Source of the DNA: Citrobacter portucalensis
GTDB lineage: Bacteria > Pseudomonadota > Gammaproteobacteria > Enterobacterales > Enterobacteriaceae
Assembly (NCBI RefSeq): GCF_002042885.1
Contig: NZ_MVFY01000006.1
Coordinates: forward strand, 124,001-188,000
Direction of reading: 5' to 3'
Length of the DNA stretch: 64,000 bases
In this document: in pieces, positions 1 through 8,681 of the stretch
How the letters are laid out: every line of letters starts with the position of its first letter
Numbering within the stretch: position 1 is the stretch's first letter
The notes under the pieces: generated by a model
Database searches by the model: none
What the model saw: only the letters and a program-made list of their open reading frames with translations
Told to the model about the DNA's origin: nothing
Made by a program: the position numbers and the translations under genes

Positions 1-775
1 CTGCCAGCACCTGCGGAACATATTTCTCATTCAGCAACTGTTTACCGTTGAACGGAGATTTGCCTTTGTTCGCGAGTACGGCACCCATTTTGGCCAGTTG
101 CTCAACGGTGATATCCACCGAACACTGGCGGGTATAAATTTCAACGGCTTCGTCAGTGTTGCCATAGAAGCTGTTATAGGATTCCATCAGCTTGGCCAGC
201 GCCTGATTGTGCTGGTTGGTTTCCATTTCAGATTTGAAAACCGGTTCGTTCACGGTGAGAGTGGCATCGGCCCAGACGTTCAGGTTGTCGAGGATTTTGT
301 TCCAACGATCTGTTTTGTCTTTGGCTTCGATCAGGCTAACGGTGCTCATGGCCCCGGCGTTTACCAGAGGGTTTTCAGGCGCGCCTTTGGTCAGTTCAAC
401 GGCTAAACCTGAGTTGAATGGCATACCGGTGGCATTGGCGCCAAGTTTATCCAGCACTACCTGAGGACCGTGCTGCTCCATGGCAAGCGCCATGGTGAAC
501 ACTTTACTCAGGGATTCCATTGGGAAAGGTTTGTTAACATCGCCAACCTGGTAGATCTTGCCGTCCACCGTCGCAATGGTGATGGCAAAATTTTTCGGGC
601 TATAGGTCGCCAGAGCAGGGATGTAGTCGGCGACTTTTCCATCGTTGTTACTTTTGTACTTCTGATGAGCCTGTTCTATCAGCTTGGCGTAGTCGGGCGT
701 GGTTTGCGCGAATGTGGTTGCGCTAAACAAGACGCTGAAAGAAAAGAGACTCACGCCGAGAATTGTTTTATTCAT
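1..775 (-). CDS. glsA: Glutaminase with N-terminal signal peptide, partial (C-terminus beyond window)
   Basis: Hydrolyses glutamine to glutamate and ammonia. About 258 codons are visible and the reading frame runs off the left edge. The start at 775 gives a clear Sec signal peptide: Met-Asn-Lys, a hydrophobic core rich in Leu/Phe/Ser, and a likely cut after Ala23 (TTFA-QTT). This points to the periplasm, unlike the cytoplasmic E. coli glutaminases YbaS and YneH. The serine-dependent beta-lactamase-like glutaminase family shows in the Ser-x-x-Lys motif of PMESLSKVF and in the later stretch PENPLVNAGAM. It lies downstream of, and on the same strand as, the glutamate transporter and glutamate mutase genes, with a REP element between, so it may be a separate transcript or the tail of that operon. 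Family call is firm; periplasmic location is inferred from the signal peptide. Confidence 0.85.
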   Translation of the reverse strand, partial: MNKTILGVSLFSFSVLFSATTFAQTTPDYAKLIEQAHQKYKSNNDGKVADYIPALATYSPKNFAITIATVDGKIYQVGDVNKPFPMESLSKVFTMALAMEQHGPQVVLDKLGANATGMPFNSGLAVELTKGAPENPLVNAGAMSTVSLIEAKDKTDRWNKILDNLNVWADATLTVNEPVFKSEMETNQHNQALAKLMESYNSFYGNTDEAVEIYTRQCSVDITVEQLAKMGAVLANKGKSPFNGKQLLNEKYVPQVLA

Positions 776-804
776 TATGCATTCCTGTTGGTGTGCTCAT
801 CTTG

Positions 805-889
805 GTGCCGGATGGCGGCGTACCGCCTTATCCGGCCTACGGATGGTTAAACGTTATGTAGGCCGGATAAGCGCGAGCGCCATCCGGCA
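805..889. repeat. REP/BIME palindromic repeat pair
   Basis: Two inverted REP units are visible, each with the core GCCGGAT...ATCCGGC and the typical GTAGGCCGGATAAG half. They sit between the glutaminase gene and the symporter gene. Elements of this kind usually lie in 3' untranslated regions, where they can protect upstream mRNA or terminate transcription. Confidence 0.85.
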
Positions 890-900
890 ATGGCGTTGTG

Positions 901-2208
901 TCAGGAGATGGCAACTTCTGACGGTTCGGTCACCGGACGTTCTTGTTCCGGGGTCTTCACCGGCGCAGTTCCACGGCAACCCTGGCCGTAGTGTTCGCCT
1001 TCCCAACGACCCACAATGGCAGCGCCCATGGCGTTACTCATAACGTTCGTGGCGGAACGACCCATATCGAGGAACGGATCGACCCCCATCAGCAGAATCA
1101 GACCTGCTTCTGGAATGTTGAACTGGTTCAGGGTTGCAGCGATAACCACCATTGATGCGCGCGGTACGCCTGCCATTCCTTTTGAGGTCAGCATCAGGAT
1201 TAACAGCATGGTGATTTGCTCGCCCATGCTCAGTTCGATGTTGCACGCCTGGGCAATAAAGACGGTGGCAAATGAGCAATAAGCCATGGAACCGACCAGG
1301 TTAAAGGAATAACCGATAGGCAGAACGAAGCTGGCGATTTTTGAAGAAACACCGAATTTTTCCAGCTTGTCCAGCGTACCCGGGAAGGCGGCTTCAGAGC
1401 TTGAAGTGGTAAAGGCCAGCAGAGCGGGTTCGAGGATTGATTTAGTTAACCGTGCGATGCAAGGCCCGACGATCATCGTAGACAGGCCAATCAGGATCGC
1501 CCACAGCATACCCAGCGTAAGGTAGAACTCACCCATGAAGATCCCGGCGCTAACCATCACACCCAGACCACGTTCGGCAATCAGACCTGAAATAGCGGCA
1601 AAAACGGTCAATGGTGCAAACAGCATGACGTAACCCGTCAGCTTCAGCATGACGTGCACCAGTGAATCCAGCACTTTCACGATAGGATCGGCTTTTTCAC
1701 CAATCGCAGCGAGGCTGCAACCGAGGAAGATTGAGAACACGACGATCTGCAGAATTTCGTTACGCGCCATCGCATCGACAATACTGGTCGGTACCGCGTG
1801 TGAGATGAATACTTTCAGCGTGAATGGCTCTGACTTAACGGCGGCAACGGCTCCGACGTCATGTGGCACAAAGTTGATACCTGCGCCTGGCTGGAAGATA
1901 TTAACGATAACCAGACCCAGTGCAATTGACACCAGAGAGGCGCAAATAAACAGGAAGAAGGTTTTCGAAAATATACGTCCCAGCGTTTTGGCATCGCCCA
2001 TTTTGGCAATACCTACAACCAGAGTTGAAATAACCAATGGAGCGATAATCATTTTCACCATACGTAAGAATATGGTGGTGAAAATGGAAATATCTGCTGC
2101 ATAAGATTTTGCTGTTTCAGCCGCGGCCATATTATTTATGGCCACCCCGGCAATCATGCCGAGTATCAGGCCTAATATGATCATCTTCGTTAAACTAATT
2201 TTCTTCAT
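901..2208 (-). CDS. Dicarboxylate/amino acid:cation symporter (DAACS family), probable glutamate uptake
   Basis: A 435-residue polytopic inner-membrane protein of the GltP/DctA (DAACS, SLC1-like) family. Family marks are the serine-rich re-entrant motif TTSSSEAAFP near residue 265, LPIGYSFNLVGS in TM7, SKGMAGVPRAS in the second hairpin loop, and the substrate-binding stretch MGVDPFLDMGRSATNVMSN near the C-terminus. The start at 2208 opens directly into a first TM helix. It follows the DUF4387 gene by about 170 bp on the same strand, downstream of the glutamate mutase genes, so import of glutamate or a related acid is the likely job. Substrate cannot be settled between glutamate, aspartate and C4 dicarboxylates from sequence alone. 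An orthologue-like transporter accompanies the glutamate mutase genes of E. coli O157:H7, as I recall. Confidence 0.85.
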   Translation of the reverse strand: MKKISLTKMIILGLILGMIAGVAINNMAAAETAKSYAADISIFTTIFLRMVKMIIAPLVISTLVVGIAKMGDAKTLGRIFSKTFFLFICASLVSIALGLVIVNIFQPGAGINFVPHDVGAVAAVKSEPFTLKVFISHAVPTSIVDAMARNEILQIVVFSIFLGCSLAAIGEKADPIVKVLDSLVHVMLKLTGYVMLFAPLTVFAAISGLIAERGLGVMVSAGIFMGEFYLTLGMLWAILIGLSTMIVGPCIARLTKSILEPALLAFTTSSSEAAFPGTLDKLEKFGVSSKIASFVLPIGYSFNLVGSMAYCSFATVFIAQACNIELSMGEQITMLLILMLTSKGMAGVPRASMVVIAATLNQFNIPEAGLILLMGVDPFLDMGRSATNVMSNAMGAAIVGRWEGEHYGQGCRGTAPVKTPEQERPVTEPSEVAIS

Positions 2209-2377
2209 GTGTACTCCATCGGATAAAGGCTGGTAATTGGAATTGTGTAGGGTGGCGTGCGCCTGAACCTGGACAGCAGCTCAGACGCACGCCTGTTGTG
2301 ACCAACCGCATGAATAATTCGAAGCACTGTGATACAGCTGAATTCTGTGCTCCAATGGTTGTTATTGTGTTTTTTTG

Positions 2378-2695
2378 TTACAAGTCGAACTCAATACTTA
2401 ATAATGGAGCGTGTTGCTGCGCACCATAAACATCATTGTCACCGACGTTGCCGGAAATAATATCTCGTGGCATGACGATTTTTACGGCATTCGCTGGATC
2501 GAACCAGACGATATTGTGAATAAATTCAGGCTCAACATTATATAAACCGGCAATAAGCTGCGGCGTTAATTGCTCGCAGGCTTTTACCCGCTGATAGTCT
2601 TCCCTTGTTTTAAATAAAATATCTAAAACCAGTTCGTACGGTCCGGCGTTTTTGGAACGAATAACTTGTGCCAGTGAACAAATTGAGTGTTTCAT
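2378..2695 (-). CDS. DUF4387 family protein, small partner of the AtuA-like protein
   Basis: A 105-residue soluble protein matching what I know of DUF4387: an N-terminal SLAQVIRSKNAGPYELVLDI stretch with the typical RSKNAGP motif, then FKTREDYQRV. No signal peptide or TM segment is seen. Its ATG overlaps the stop of the upstream AtuA/DUF1446 gene by four bases, so the two are almost certainly translationally coupled. DUF4387 often occurs beside or fused to the AtuA domain, suggesting a two-part enzyme or complex. The function is unknown. In this operon the pair follows 3-methylaspartate ammonia-lyase, so a role on mesaconate or a later C5 acid is an inference only. Confidence 0.8.
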   Translation of the reverse strand: MKHSICSLAQVIRSKNAGPYELVLDILFKTREDYQRVKACEQLTPQLIAGLYNVEPEFIHNIVWFDPANAVKIVMPRDIISGNVGDNDVYGAQQHAPLLSIEFDL

Positions 2696-4062
2696 GCCTG
2701 AACTCCTTCTGGCGTCACCTGTTCAATGTGGAAATCAAAACGCAGCGCATCGCTCGCTTCAATCAGGTGATAGATCGAGAACTCATACACCGGTCCACTC
2801 TGAATATCAGATGGCGAGAACGGGAAGGCGAGGTTGCCCGCAGTCGCAATACGATTTTCATAGCCGTAGTGCAGCAGGGTAGAGCGCACCAGCGAGCAAA
2901 CACTGTTAGCGATATCCTGTGTTGGCGCAACGACATCCAGTAAAATTCCCAGTTCATGGCCCGCAGTTTTCATCGGCTCATGGTTGCCCATCACACCGTT
3001 CTTACCGTACAGGTGGAACGTCATACGGATACTGTCGTCATTCAGTGAGAGGTTACGTGCAACGCTTGCCTGTACCTCTTCAAGAATCGTGTCAATCCCG
3101 GCAATCATAATCGGGTCACGTGTTCCGGCGATGGTCAGGCAACGGAAGCCAACCTGGCGTGCACCTTCCAGTTTCAACGCATACGGTGTTTCTTCATGGC
3201 GTGAACCGCTGACATACACTTCACCCTCGTTAACCTGGGTGAAAGTGCATGCCTTCAGGTTCAGCACACCGCCTGGCCCTGGCAGGAAGTACGGATCTGA
3301 CTTCTCGTACAGAGTGTGCGCTGCTGCGGAAGTCTCGGTGAACTTACGCTTGGGATTGAACGCCTTCAGCGTAAAGCCGTTATCGTCAATGATTCCCATC
3401 GCACAATCTGAGCCGGAACCAGGGGTGGCGGCAATGGCTGCACACTCAAGGATCTTACCGCAATGAAGCGCCAGACCTTCATCAAAGCCCTGCATAATCG
3501 GCAGCGCGGCGAAGCAGGCCGGATCGTAGGCACGTCCGCCCAGGACCACCTGCGCACCGGCTTTCAGCGCACGCTGGAAAGGTTCGACGCCCATCTGCGC
3601 GACAATGTAGGTGCTCTCTTCAATGGCCTCGTGAGTCAGTTCAGGCACAAAATCGAGCGCGGTGATTTTGCCGTTATCCAGCGCCTGATGAACGATTTCT
3701 TTGTCGACATCAGACGGAATCAGCGCCATTGAGAAAGACAGTTTTTCTTCCTGCGCGATCTCATGGATTATCTGGCGACACCACTCCAGATGCGGAGCTG
3801 CGCCAGAACCACCGGCTGTGCCGATCACGACAGGGATGTTGTTCTTAACGCCTGCCACAATCATATAGCGCAGATCGCGTTTCACACCGGCCCTGTCAGT
3901 AAAGGGTTTACCTGCCCCCAGGTAGTGGGGGCCAGGATCGGAGGAACCTGCGTCAACAGCAATAAGATCCGGTGACTCTTCCATGGCTTTACGAAAACTT
4001 TCTTCCGGGAAGCCATAACCCAGGATAGCCGTAGGCGATAAGATCTTAAATGTGCGTGCCAT
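2692..4062 (-). CDS. AtuA-type (DUF1446) protein of unknown function in the methylaspartate operon
   Basis: A 456-residue soluble protein of the acyclic terpene utilisation AtuA N-terminal family (DUF1446). Visible family features are the opening KILSPTAILGYGF, the AVDAGSSDPGPHYLG segment near residue 37, the Gly-rich IGTAGGSGAAPHLEW around residue 80, and PGPGGVLNLKACTF near residue 262. It starts three bases after the mal stop, with AAGGA as ribosome binding site lying across the mal stop codon, and ends overlapping the DUF4387 gene. No biochemical activity is established for this family to my knowledge, although its members sit in catabolic operons for branched acids and terpenes. Position in the operon suggests it acts after mesaconate is formed, or on methylaspartate itself. 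Confident on family, not on function. Confidence 0.8.
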   Translation of the reverse strand: MARTFKILSPTAILGYGFPEESFRKAMEESPDLIAVDAGSSDPGPHYLGAGKPFTDRAGVKRDLRYMIVAGVKNNIPVVIGTAGGSGAAPHLEWCRQIIHEIAQEEKLSFSMALIPSDVDKEIVHQALDNGKITALDFVPELTHEAIEESTYIVAQMGVEPFQRALKAGAQVVLGGRAYDPACFAALPIMQGFDEGLALHCGKILECAAIAATPGSGSDCAMGIIDDNGFTLKAFNPKRKFTETSAAAHTLYEKSDPYFLPGPGGVLNLKACTFTQVNEGEVYVSGSRHEETPYALKLEGARQVGFRCLTIAGTRDPIMIAGIDTILEEVQASVARNLSLNDDSIRMTFHLYGKNGVMGNHEPMKTAGHELGILLDVVAPTQDIANSVCSLVRSTLLHYGYENRIATAGNLAFPFSPSDIQSGPVYEFSIYHLIEASDALRFDFHIEQVTPEGVQA

Positions 4063-4065
4063 CTC

Positions 4066-5307
4066 TTAATCCTTAGTTTGCAACAGCGCGATGGTGCGGT
4101 TCATTTCGTTAAACACGATGTTGAGACCTTCATCGAAACCCATACCCGGTTTGATCAGCATGCGCATTGGACGCGCGGCCAGCGCGACGTGTACGCAGGT
4201 ACGAGCACTGATTTCCGTTTCGTTACAGGTACCGCCCTGATAGGCTTCCATTCCGTGTTTGTTGCAATACAGCACTGCATCAACGATGTTGTGAATACCG
4301 CCCAGGTCCGGGGTTTTAATCTGCACCATGTGGCAGCTGCCCGCGTCGGTGAAGTCCACGATGTCCTGATAGGTGTTACACCATTCATCCGCAACGATTT
4401 TCACGCCAGAACCCAGACGAGTCAGCTCCTGAGTGATCTCGGTTAACATGCGGATCTGATCCGGCTTGTTACCGGCATCAACCGGGCCTTCAATGTACAG
4501 CGGCAGGCCTTGCGCTTCGGCTTCCAGGCTGGCGATGTATTCGGCGCAACGCACTGGATCCATATCGAAGATCAGACCGATGGTGCCGTAGACATCAATG
4601 TGCAGCGTTGGGTGATAGCTATCGTTGGTGCGCAGGCTCAGGATGCGGTTAGATAACCAGCGGACGTACTCACGCAGTTTTTCACCTTTAAAGCCCAGCT
4701 TCTCTTCTACGTTATTGATCAGCGCATGCGGTAGGACATCCACACCTTTGAGGATCATCTTGTCGACGGCGATATAACGGTCGTCGCCGCTCTGACCAAA
4801 TAACGGAATGGCTTCCGGGACGCATGGCAGCTGCCATTCATCACAAACCACTTCGGCTTTCAGACGACCGGTAGCCAGTGCCGCTGCGTCGAGCAGCGCC
4901 TGAGACAGACCATAACGTACGGCGGTATGCAGCAGATGGCCATCAATACGCAGTTCGTCAAAGAAACGGGCGTTGGTCAGGAACGAATCAACGTCACGAC
5001 CTTCCAGCAACGGCTTGATGTGGTCGTTGAGGAACGGAATGAAGTTTTCAGCCAGGAACAGCGGGTCACGACCGCCTGCACCTGAATATTGCACCGCTGC
5101 GCAATCGCCCACAGCCACCGCGCCGTTTTCCAGAATCAGCTGTACGGAAACACATTCACCCGCCTGACGAACAGACGTAAATCCAGGCGTTACCGGATCG
5201 CCGGTATAGATAAACCCGTCATGACCGGCGCCGTTTTTGATGGCCTGCTGATCGTCAAAATAAAATGAGGAGTAGCCAGCTGTGAAAAGGGCCTGTTTAA
5301 TTTTCAT
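4066..5307 (-). CDS. mal: 3-Methylaspartate ammonia-lyase
   Basis: Removes ammonia from L-threo-3-methylaspartate to give mesaconate, the second step of the methylaspartate pathway of glutamate breakdown. It belongs to the enolase superfamily. The 413-residue length equals the Citrobacter amalonaticus enzyme, and by counting the expected residues fall in place: Gln73, Gln172 (in FGQSGDD), His194, metal ligands Asp238, Glu273 and Asp307, and catalytic Lys331 (in MVQIKTPDLGG). The start ATG overlaps the TAA stop of glmE (TAATG), with the ribosome binding site AGGAAGA inside the glmE end. It sits between the mutase genes and the AtuA/DUF4387 pair in one minus-strand operon. Dimeric, Mg- and K-dependent cytoplasmic enzyme by family knowledge. 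Confidence 0.97.
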   Translation of the reverse strand: MKIKQALFTAGYSSFYFDDQQAIKNGAGHDGFIYTGDPVTPGFTSVRQAGECVSVQLILENGAVAVGDCAAVQYSGAGGRDPLFLAENFIPFLNDHIKPLLEGRDVDSFLTNARFFDELRIDGHLLHTAVRYGLSQALLDAAALATGRLKAEVVCDEWQLPCVPEAIPLFGQSGDDRYIAVDKMILKGVDVLPHALINNVEEKLGFKGEKLREYVRWLSNRILSLRTNDSYHPTLHIDVYGTIGLIFDMDPVRCAEYIASLEAEAQGLPLYIEGPVDAGNKPDQIRMLTEITQELTRLGSGVKIVADEWCNTYQDIVDFTDAGSCHMVQIKTPDLGGIHNIVDAVLYCNKHGMEAYQGGTCNETEISARTCVHVALAARPMRMLIKPGMGFDEGLNIVFNEMNRTIALLQTKD

Positions 5308-6752
5308 TATGGTCTTCCTATTAATTTACTGTGGGATACGGCGTTGATGTCATCAATGACCATCTGGAAAGAAGGCTTGCGACCTTCGAAATGTGCGCGC
5401 TCTGCAACGTAGTCGTGGTGCAGGGCGAGAATATCTTTCGGCAGCGGCACGGCACCGGCTTCAAGAATACGGATTGCGCCTGTGTTATCGCGAACAGGCA
5501 GGATCTTACCGGCGTTACAGGCGGCAGGAGCGAAAGGCACATCCAGCACGCCAGCTTCAAAGGCAAGCACCGTACCGCGCGCAATGTCACCATTGCCCAG
5601 TTCGAAGACTTTCTTCAATACCGCGCGGACTTCGCTCTTAATCAGGTCAACTTCCTGCTCCACGGCAGCGCACTGCGGGAATTTCTGATCGCTGACCATG
5701 TTGAGCATCTGGCGTGACGCTTTCAGACCCTGGGCGTTAGCTGCCGCGGTTGGGATACCGAATGCTTCGTGCGGACTTTTGGTAATAACTTTTGTGGCAC
5801 CAGACATACCGGCAACCGCTGCGCCCCAGGCGATAACGGAGAAGGCTTTTGCTTCATCTTCCGGGAATCCGCCCATCCACTGGTGGAAAACGGTGCTCAG
5901 CTCGTAATCGTCGAAGCCATGGTTATGGAAGTATTCGTGGGACAGTTCACGCAGTGCCTGAATAGCAGCGATATCCTGTGTCAGGCTACCGACCTGGCCG
6001 TAGCCGACGGTAATAGACTTCACGCCCTGTTCCAGCGCCAGCAGACCTTCGATAATCGCGACTGAGTGGGACATGAACGGCGGGATCAGCGTGCCGGTCA
6101 GCGGACCAAACGGTTCCCGGTTGATGCGAATGCCGTTCTCTTCGTACAGACCCATCAGACGGTCGCAGTACTGCCAGTCGCGGATAGATTTTTCCAGGGT
6201 GACGCGTTTGGCGTAAGGGATGTTGTAGGAGATACCGCCGCCTTCGTAGCTGGTAAAGCCACTGGCCATGGCGATTTCTGCCAGCAGACGCGCATCCGGT
6301 GTACCATGGCGAACCTGGATCGGTTTATCCAGCGATTCAGTCATACGACGGCAGGCAGCAACCCCGTGATTGACGACCGGTAAACCATTCAGCTTGGAAG
6401 TACCTGCTTCGATGGATTTTTGGATCCCGATAGCGGCTTCTTCATAGCGGTTCAGACGGGTATAGGCATCGATAGTACTTGGCAGGAGGTCGCACTCTTC
6501 CTGCAATGTTTTGAGCAGCGCAATATGCTCATCCATTAATGCCACACCTGCGCGCGGCTGGCTCAGAGTTTTACCTTCCTGATCGGCCTTCAACAGGGCG
6601 AGGGAGAAACGCTTTTTCTCTGGAATTGATTGCTGGTACTTCACGCCATCTTCGAAGTTCTCAACGTCTTTGCCGGTTTCCCAGGTTTGTAACACCTGAT
6701 GCCTTTCGGTCATAAATTCGTCGTGGGTCAATTTTTTATTTCGAAGTTCCAT
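5307..6752 (-). CDS. glmE: Glutamate mutase (methylaspartate mutase) epsilon subunit
   Basis: Large catalytic subunit of the adenosylcobalamin-dependent glutamate mutase, which interconverts L-glutamate and L-threo-3-methylaspartate by carbon-skeleton rearrangement. The 481-residue length is right for GlmE/MutE, a TIM-barrel protein that closes over the cofactor held by GlmS. Recognisable segments include QVRHGTPDARLLAEIAMASG, the YEGGGISYNIPYAK substrate region near residue 185, GPLTGTLIPPFMSHSVAIIE, and WMGGFPEDEAKAF. It begins 18 bp after glmL and its stop overlaps mal. The enzyme needs B12, so it works only when cobalamin is made or imported. No cobalamin riboswitch was seen upstream of the operon. 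Confidence 0.96.
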   Translation of the reverse strand: MELRNKKLTHDEFMTERHQVLQTWETGKDVENFEDGVKYQQSIPEKKRFSLALLKADQEGKTLSQPRAGVALMDEHIALLKTLQEECDLLPSTIDAYTRLNRYEEAAIGIQKSIEAGTSKLNGLPVVNHGVAACRRMTESLDKPIQVRHGTPDARLLAEIAMASGFTSYEGGGISYNIPYAKRVTLEKSIRDWQYCDRLMGLYEENGIRINREPFGPLTGTLIPPFMSHSVAIIEGLLALEQGVKSITVGYGQVGSLTQDIAAIQALRELSHEYFHNHGFDDYELSTVFHQWMGGFPEDEAKAFSVIAWGAAVAGMSGATKVITKSPHEAFGIPTAAANAQGLKASRQMLNMVSDQKFPQCAAVEQEVDLIKSEVRAVLKKVFELGNGDIARGTVLAFEAGVLDVPFAPAACNAGKILPVRDNTGAIRILEAGAVPLPKDILALHHDYVAERAHFEGRKPSFQMVIDDINAVSHSKLIGRP

Positions 6753-6770
6753 TCGTAGCTGCCTTAAGTT

Positions 6771-8159
6771 TTATAGGGTTAAACACTGAATGCTGGTGCG
6801 AGCAGCGGCTTGCGGGTACAGCCTGGCGACGTTTGCCAGTAGAGGGAGCAGGCCATTTGAATCGCGGTAATACTCAAACTGATTCGGTAACAGAATTCTT
6901 TTACCCTGGTCGTCCAGCTCCCTGTATTTGAGCCAGTTATGGATATCGAACTGGCTGGCGCGAGAGAGCCATCCCCCTGAACCGACGACTTTGCGTACGG
7001 TGGTGAGATCGCGACCCATCTGTAAATCCACATTACCCACGCAGGTGCAAACCTGCTTTTTAGTGCCCGCGTGGCGCTCAGCGGCATAGCCCACGCATAA
7101 ACCTGCCAGCAGGGTGTCGAAATATTTCTCTTCCTCGCTGAGTGGCAGGTAATCCGGTTGCCCAACCAGGTGGCGTAGATAGCGGTAAAACGCTTCCTCG
7201 CGCTGTGGCTGCTGGGCGAAGATGACTTTCACCATATCCTGCGTGCTTTCTCCTACCACAACGGCGGAAACGCGCATTCCAAGGTCGCCTTCAACGGTAC
7301 GTTTGACGAACGGTTCAGGAACACCATGCAGGACGGTATCGGGGGAGAGGGTATTCGCGCTGGCCGAATAGACATCCGTGGTGGCTCCGCCCATATCAAT
7401 CAGCATGAATTCCTTCCATGCGCTGTCGTAATCGCTAATGGCTTTGACTAACTCATATACCGTCCATGGCGTCGGCATAGGCTCTTCGCCTGTTTCGCCG
7501 ACGATAACGTCCAGACCTTTGCCTTTGACTATGCGTGACAAGAACACATCGCAAATCGCCTGGCGCGCGGCAAACGGATTCGGGTGATCGAGGTCCGGCA
7601 GAATGTTGTCTACCGTGGTCAGATCCTTATGTCCCAGAATCGTTTGTATTTCGTCCTGAATGTCCCGGTTTCCGGCGTAGATAATGGCGCAATCAAGCTT
7701 TGAGCCTGCCAGCGCGTGCGCATTCGCCAGGCCGTAACTTTCTTCGCCACCGTCTGTCCCGCCGGTAAACAACAGAATGTCTGGCGGTGATGATTCCAGC
7801 TCCTGGATGTCATGACGGTTCAGCTTGTACGAATAATATTGCGCGATTTTCGCTCCTGCCGAATGGGCGGTAACTTTTGCCGACTCCAGCGTAATGGAAG
7901 GCACCAGCCCCATTGCTGCAACGGCGAGCCCACCTTTCGCTGAGGAGGAGTATTTCAACTGCACTTCACCACTTTTCAGTAACGGGCGAGCATCGGCAAC
8001 ATTCAGCACCTGATTCAGGCTGGCAAAAAAACCGTCTGCCAGATGATGTGTGGTGGTTGGGGTCAGGACATGGTTTACCAGGGTTAATTCCTCGCCTTCA
8101 TGTGCGAAGAGGGCTGCCTTGGTCCATGTCGAGCCGATATCGACAGAAACTGTTTGCAT
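6771..8159 (-). CDS. glmL: Glutamate mutase-associated ATPase / reactivating factor GlmL (MutL)
   Basis: An ASKHA-fold ATPase encoded between the two mutase subunits in most glutamate mutase operons and thought to act as chaperone or reactivase, swapping inactivated cobalamin. The phosphate-1 loop is at the very N-terminus (VSVDIGSTWTKAALF), with ILLFTGGTDGG near residue 130 and a phosphate-2-like LIDMGGATTDVYS near residue 255. I chose the ATG at 8159, giving 462 residues, over an upstream ATG seven codons earlier. The 8159 start overlaps the glmS stop as TGATG and has GGAAGAGG as ribosome binding site, and the protein then opens directly into the ATPase motif. Not to be confused with the mismatch repair protein also called MutL. 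Confidence 0.93.
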   Translation of the reverse strand: MQTVSVDIGSTWTKAALFAHEGEELTLVNHVLTPTTTHHLADGFFASLNQVLNVADARPLLKSGEVQLKYSSSAKGGLAVAAMGLVPSITLESAKVTAHSAGAKIAQYYSYKLNRHDIQELESSPPDILLFTGGTDGGEESYGLANAHALAGSKLDCAIIYAGNRDIQDEIQTILGHKDLTTVDNILPDLDHPNPFAARQAICDVFLSRIVKGKGLDVIVGETGEEPMPTPWTVYELVKAISDYDSAWKEFMLIDMGGATTDVYSASANTLSPDTVLHGVPEPFVKRTVEGDLGMRVSAVVVGESTQDMVKVIFAQQPQREEAFYRYLRHLVGQPDYLPLSEEEKYFDTLLAGLCVGYAAERHAGTKKQVCTCVGNVDLQMGRDLTTVRKVVGSGGWLSRASQFDIHNWLKYRELDDQGKRILLPNQFEYYRDSNGLLPLLANVARLYPQAAARTSIQCLTL

Positions 8160-8608
8160 CAGATGGCCTCTTCCAGGCAACGCTGTTCGAGGCCATTGTG
8201 TTGGTGAATATCATTAGTGATAAGCGCGCAAACATCTTCCAGATCGTGGCTGGGGGCGAAAACCCGGTTAAAGCCCATCTCTTTAAACTTCACTTCCACG
8301 TCGGCGAAGTCATGTTTACCGACGACCAGGTTGCCGCCGACGTACAGCAGAATGTCGCCAAGGCCGCGTTCGATGCAGCGCTCACGTAATCCGAGGCAGT
8401 CAATGTCGCCATGACCGTAGATAGAGGACACCACGATGGCATCGGCGCCTGTTTCAATCGCAGCATCAATATATTCATCCTGGCTCACCATCACCCCGAG
8501 GTTGATTACGTGAAAATCATGAGCAGTAAAAACGCGATCCAGAACTTTATTACCTACTGCATGGCAGTCAGCACCGATGACGCCAATAACAAGTGTAGAT
8601 TTCTTCAT
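8159..8608 (-). CDS. glmS: Glutamate mutase sigma subunit, cobalamin-binding
   Basis: Small B12-binding subunit of glutamate mutase, 149 residues with a Rossmann-like fold. The base-off/His-on cobalamin motif D-x-H-x-x-G is intact as Asp14, His16 and Gly19 in [14 protein letters not shown]. The following [12 protein letters not shown] and [14 protein letters not shown] segments match the nucleotide-tail cleft of the family. It is the first gene of the minus-strand operon and has a good ribosome binding site (GAGGAT) before the ATG. Its stop overlaps glmL. The symbol follows glutamate mutase usage; in E. coli, glmS more often means glucosamine-6-phosphate synthase. Confidence 0.96.
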   Translation of the reverse strand: MKKSTLVIGVIGADCHAVGNKVLDRVFTAHDFHVINLGVMVSQDEYIDAAIETGADAIVVSSIYGHGDIDCLGLRERCIERGLGDILLYVGGNLVVGKHDFADVEVKFKEMGFNRVFAPSHDLEDVCALITNDIHQHNGLEQRCLEEAI

Positions 8609-8653
8609 GGGTAATCCTCTGTAGGGCTGATGGTCAATAAGTGAAATTATTTT

Positions 8654-8681
8654 CTAATATTTAGAACATGGATTGTGACAA
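8654..8681 (-). promoter_or_regulatory. Possible sigma-70 promoter for the glutamate mutase operon
   Basis: Read on the minus strand, TTGTCA (8676-8681) and TATTAG (8654-8659) are separated by 16 bp, about 45 bp upstream of the glmS start. The -35 is good and the -10 matches four of six. This is a weak prediction from spacing and consensus only. Confidence 0.25.

Noticed and set aside
805-889. Insertion sequence or attachment site at the repeats beside the glutaminase gene
   Set aside because: The sequence is a standard REP pair also seen at 45270, 54363 and 59310, with no transposase or target duplication.
6771-8180. Longer glmL start at 8180
   Set aside because: It would overlap glmS by 22 bases and add seven residues before the conserved ATPase motif; the 8159 start has the better ribosome binding site and TGATG coupling.
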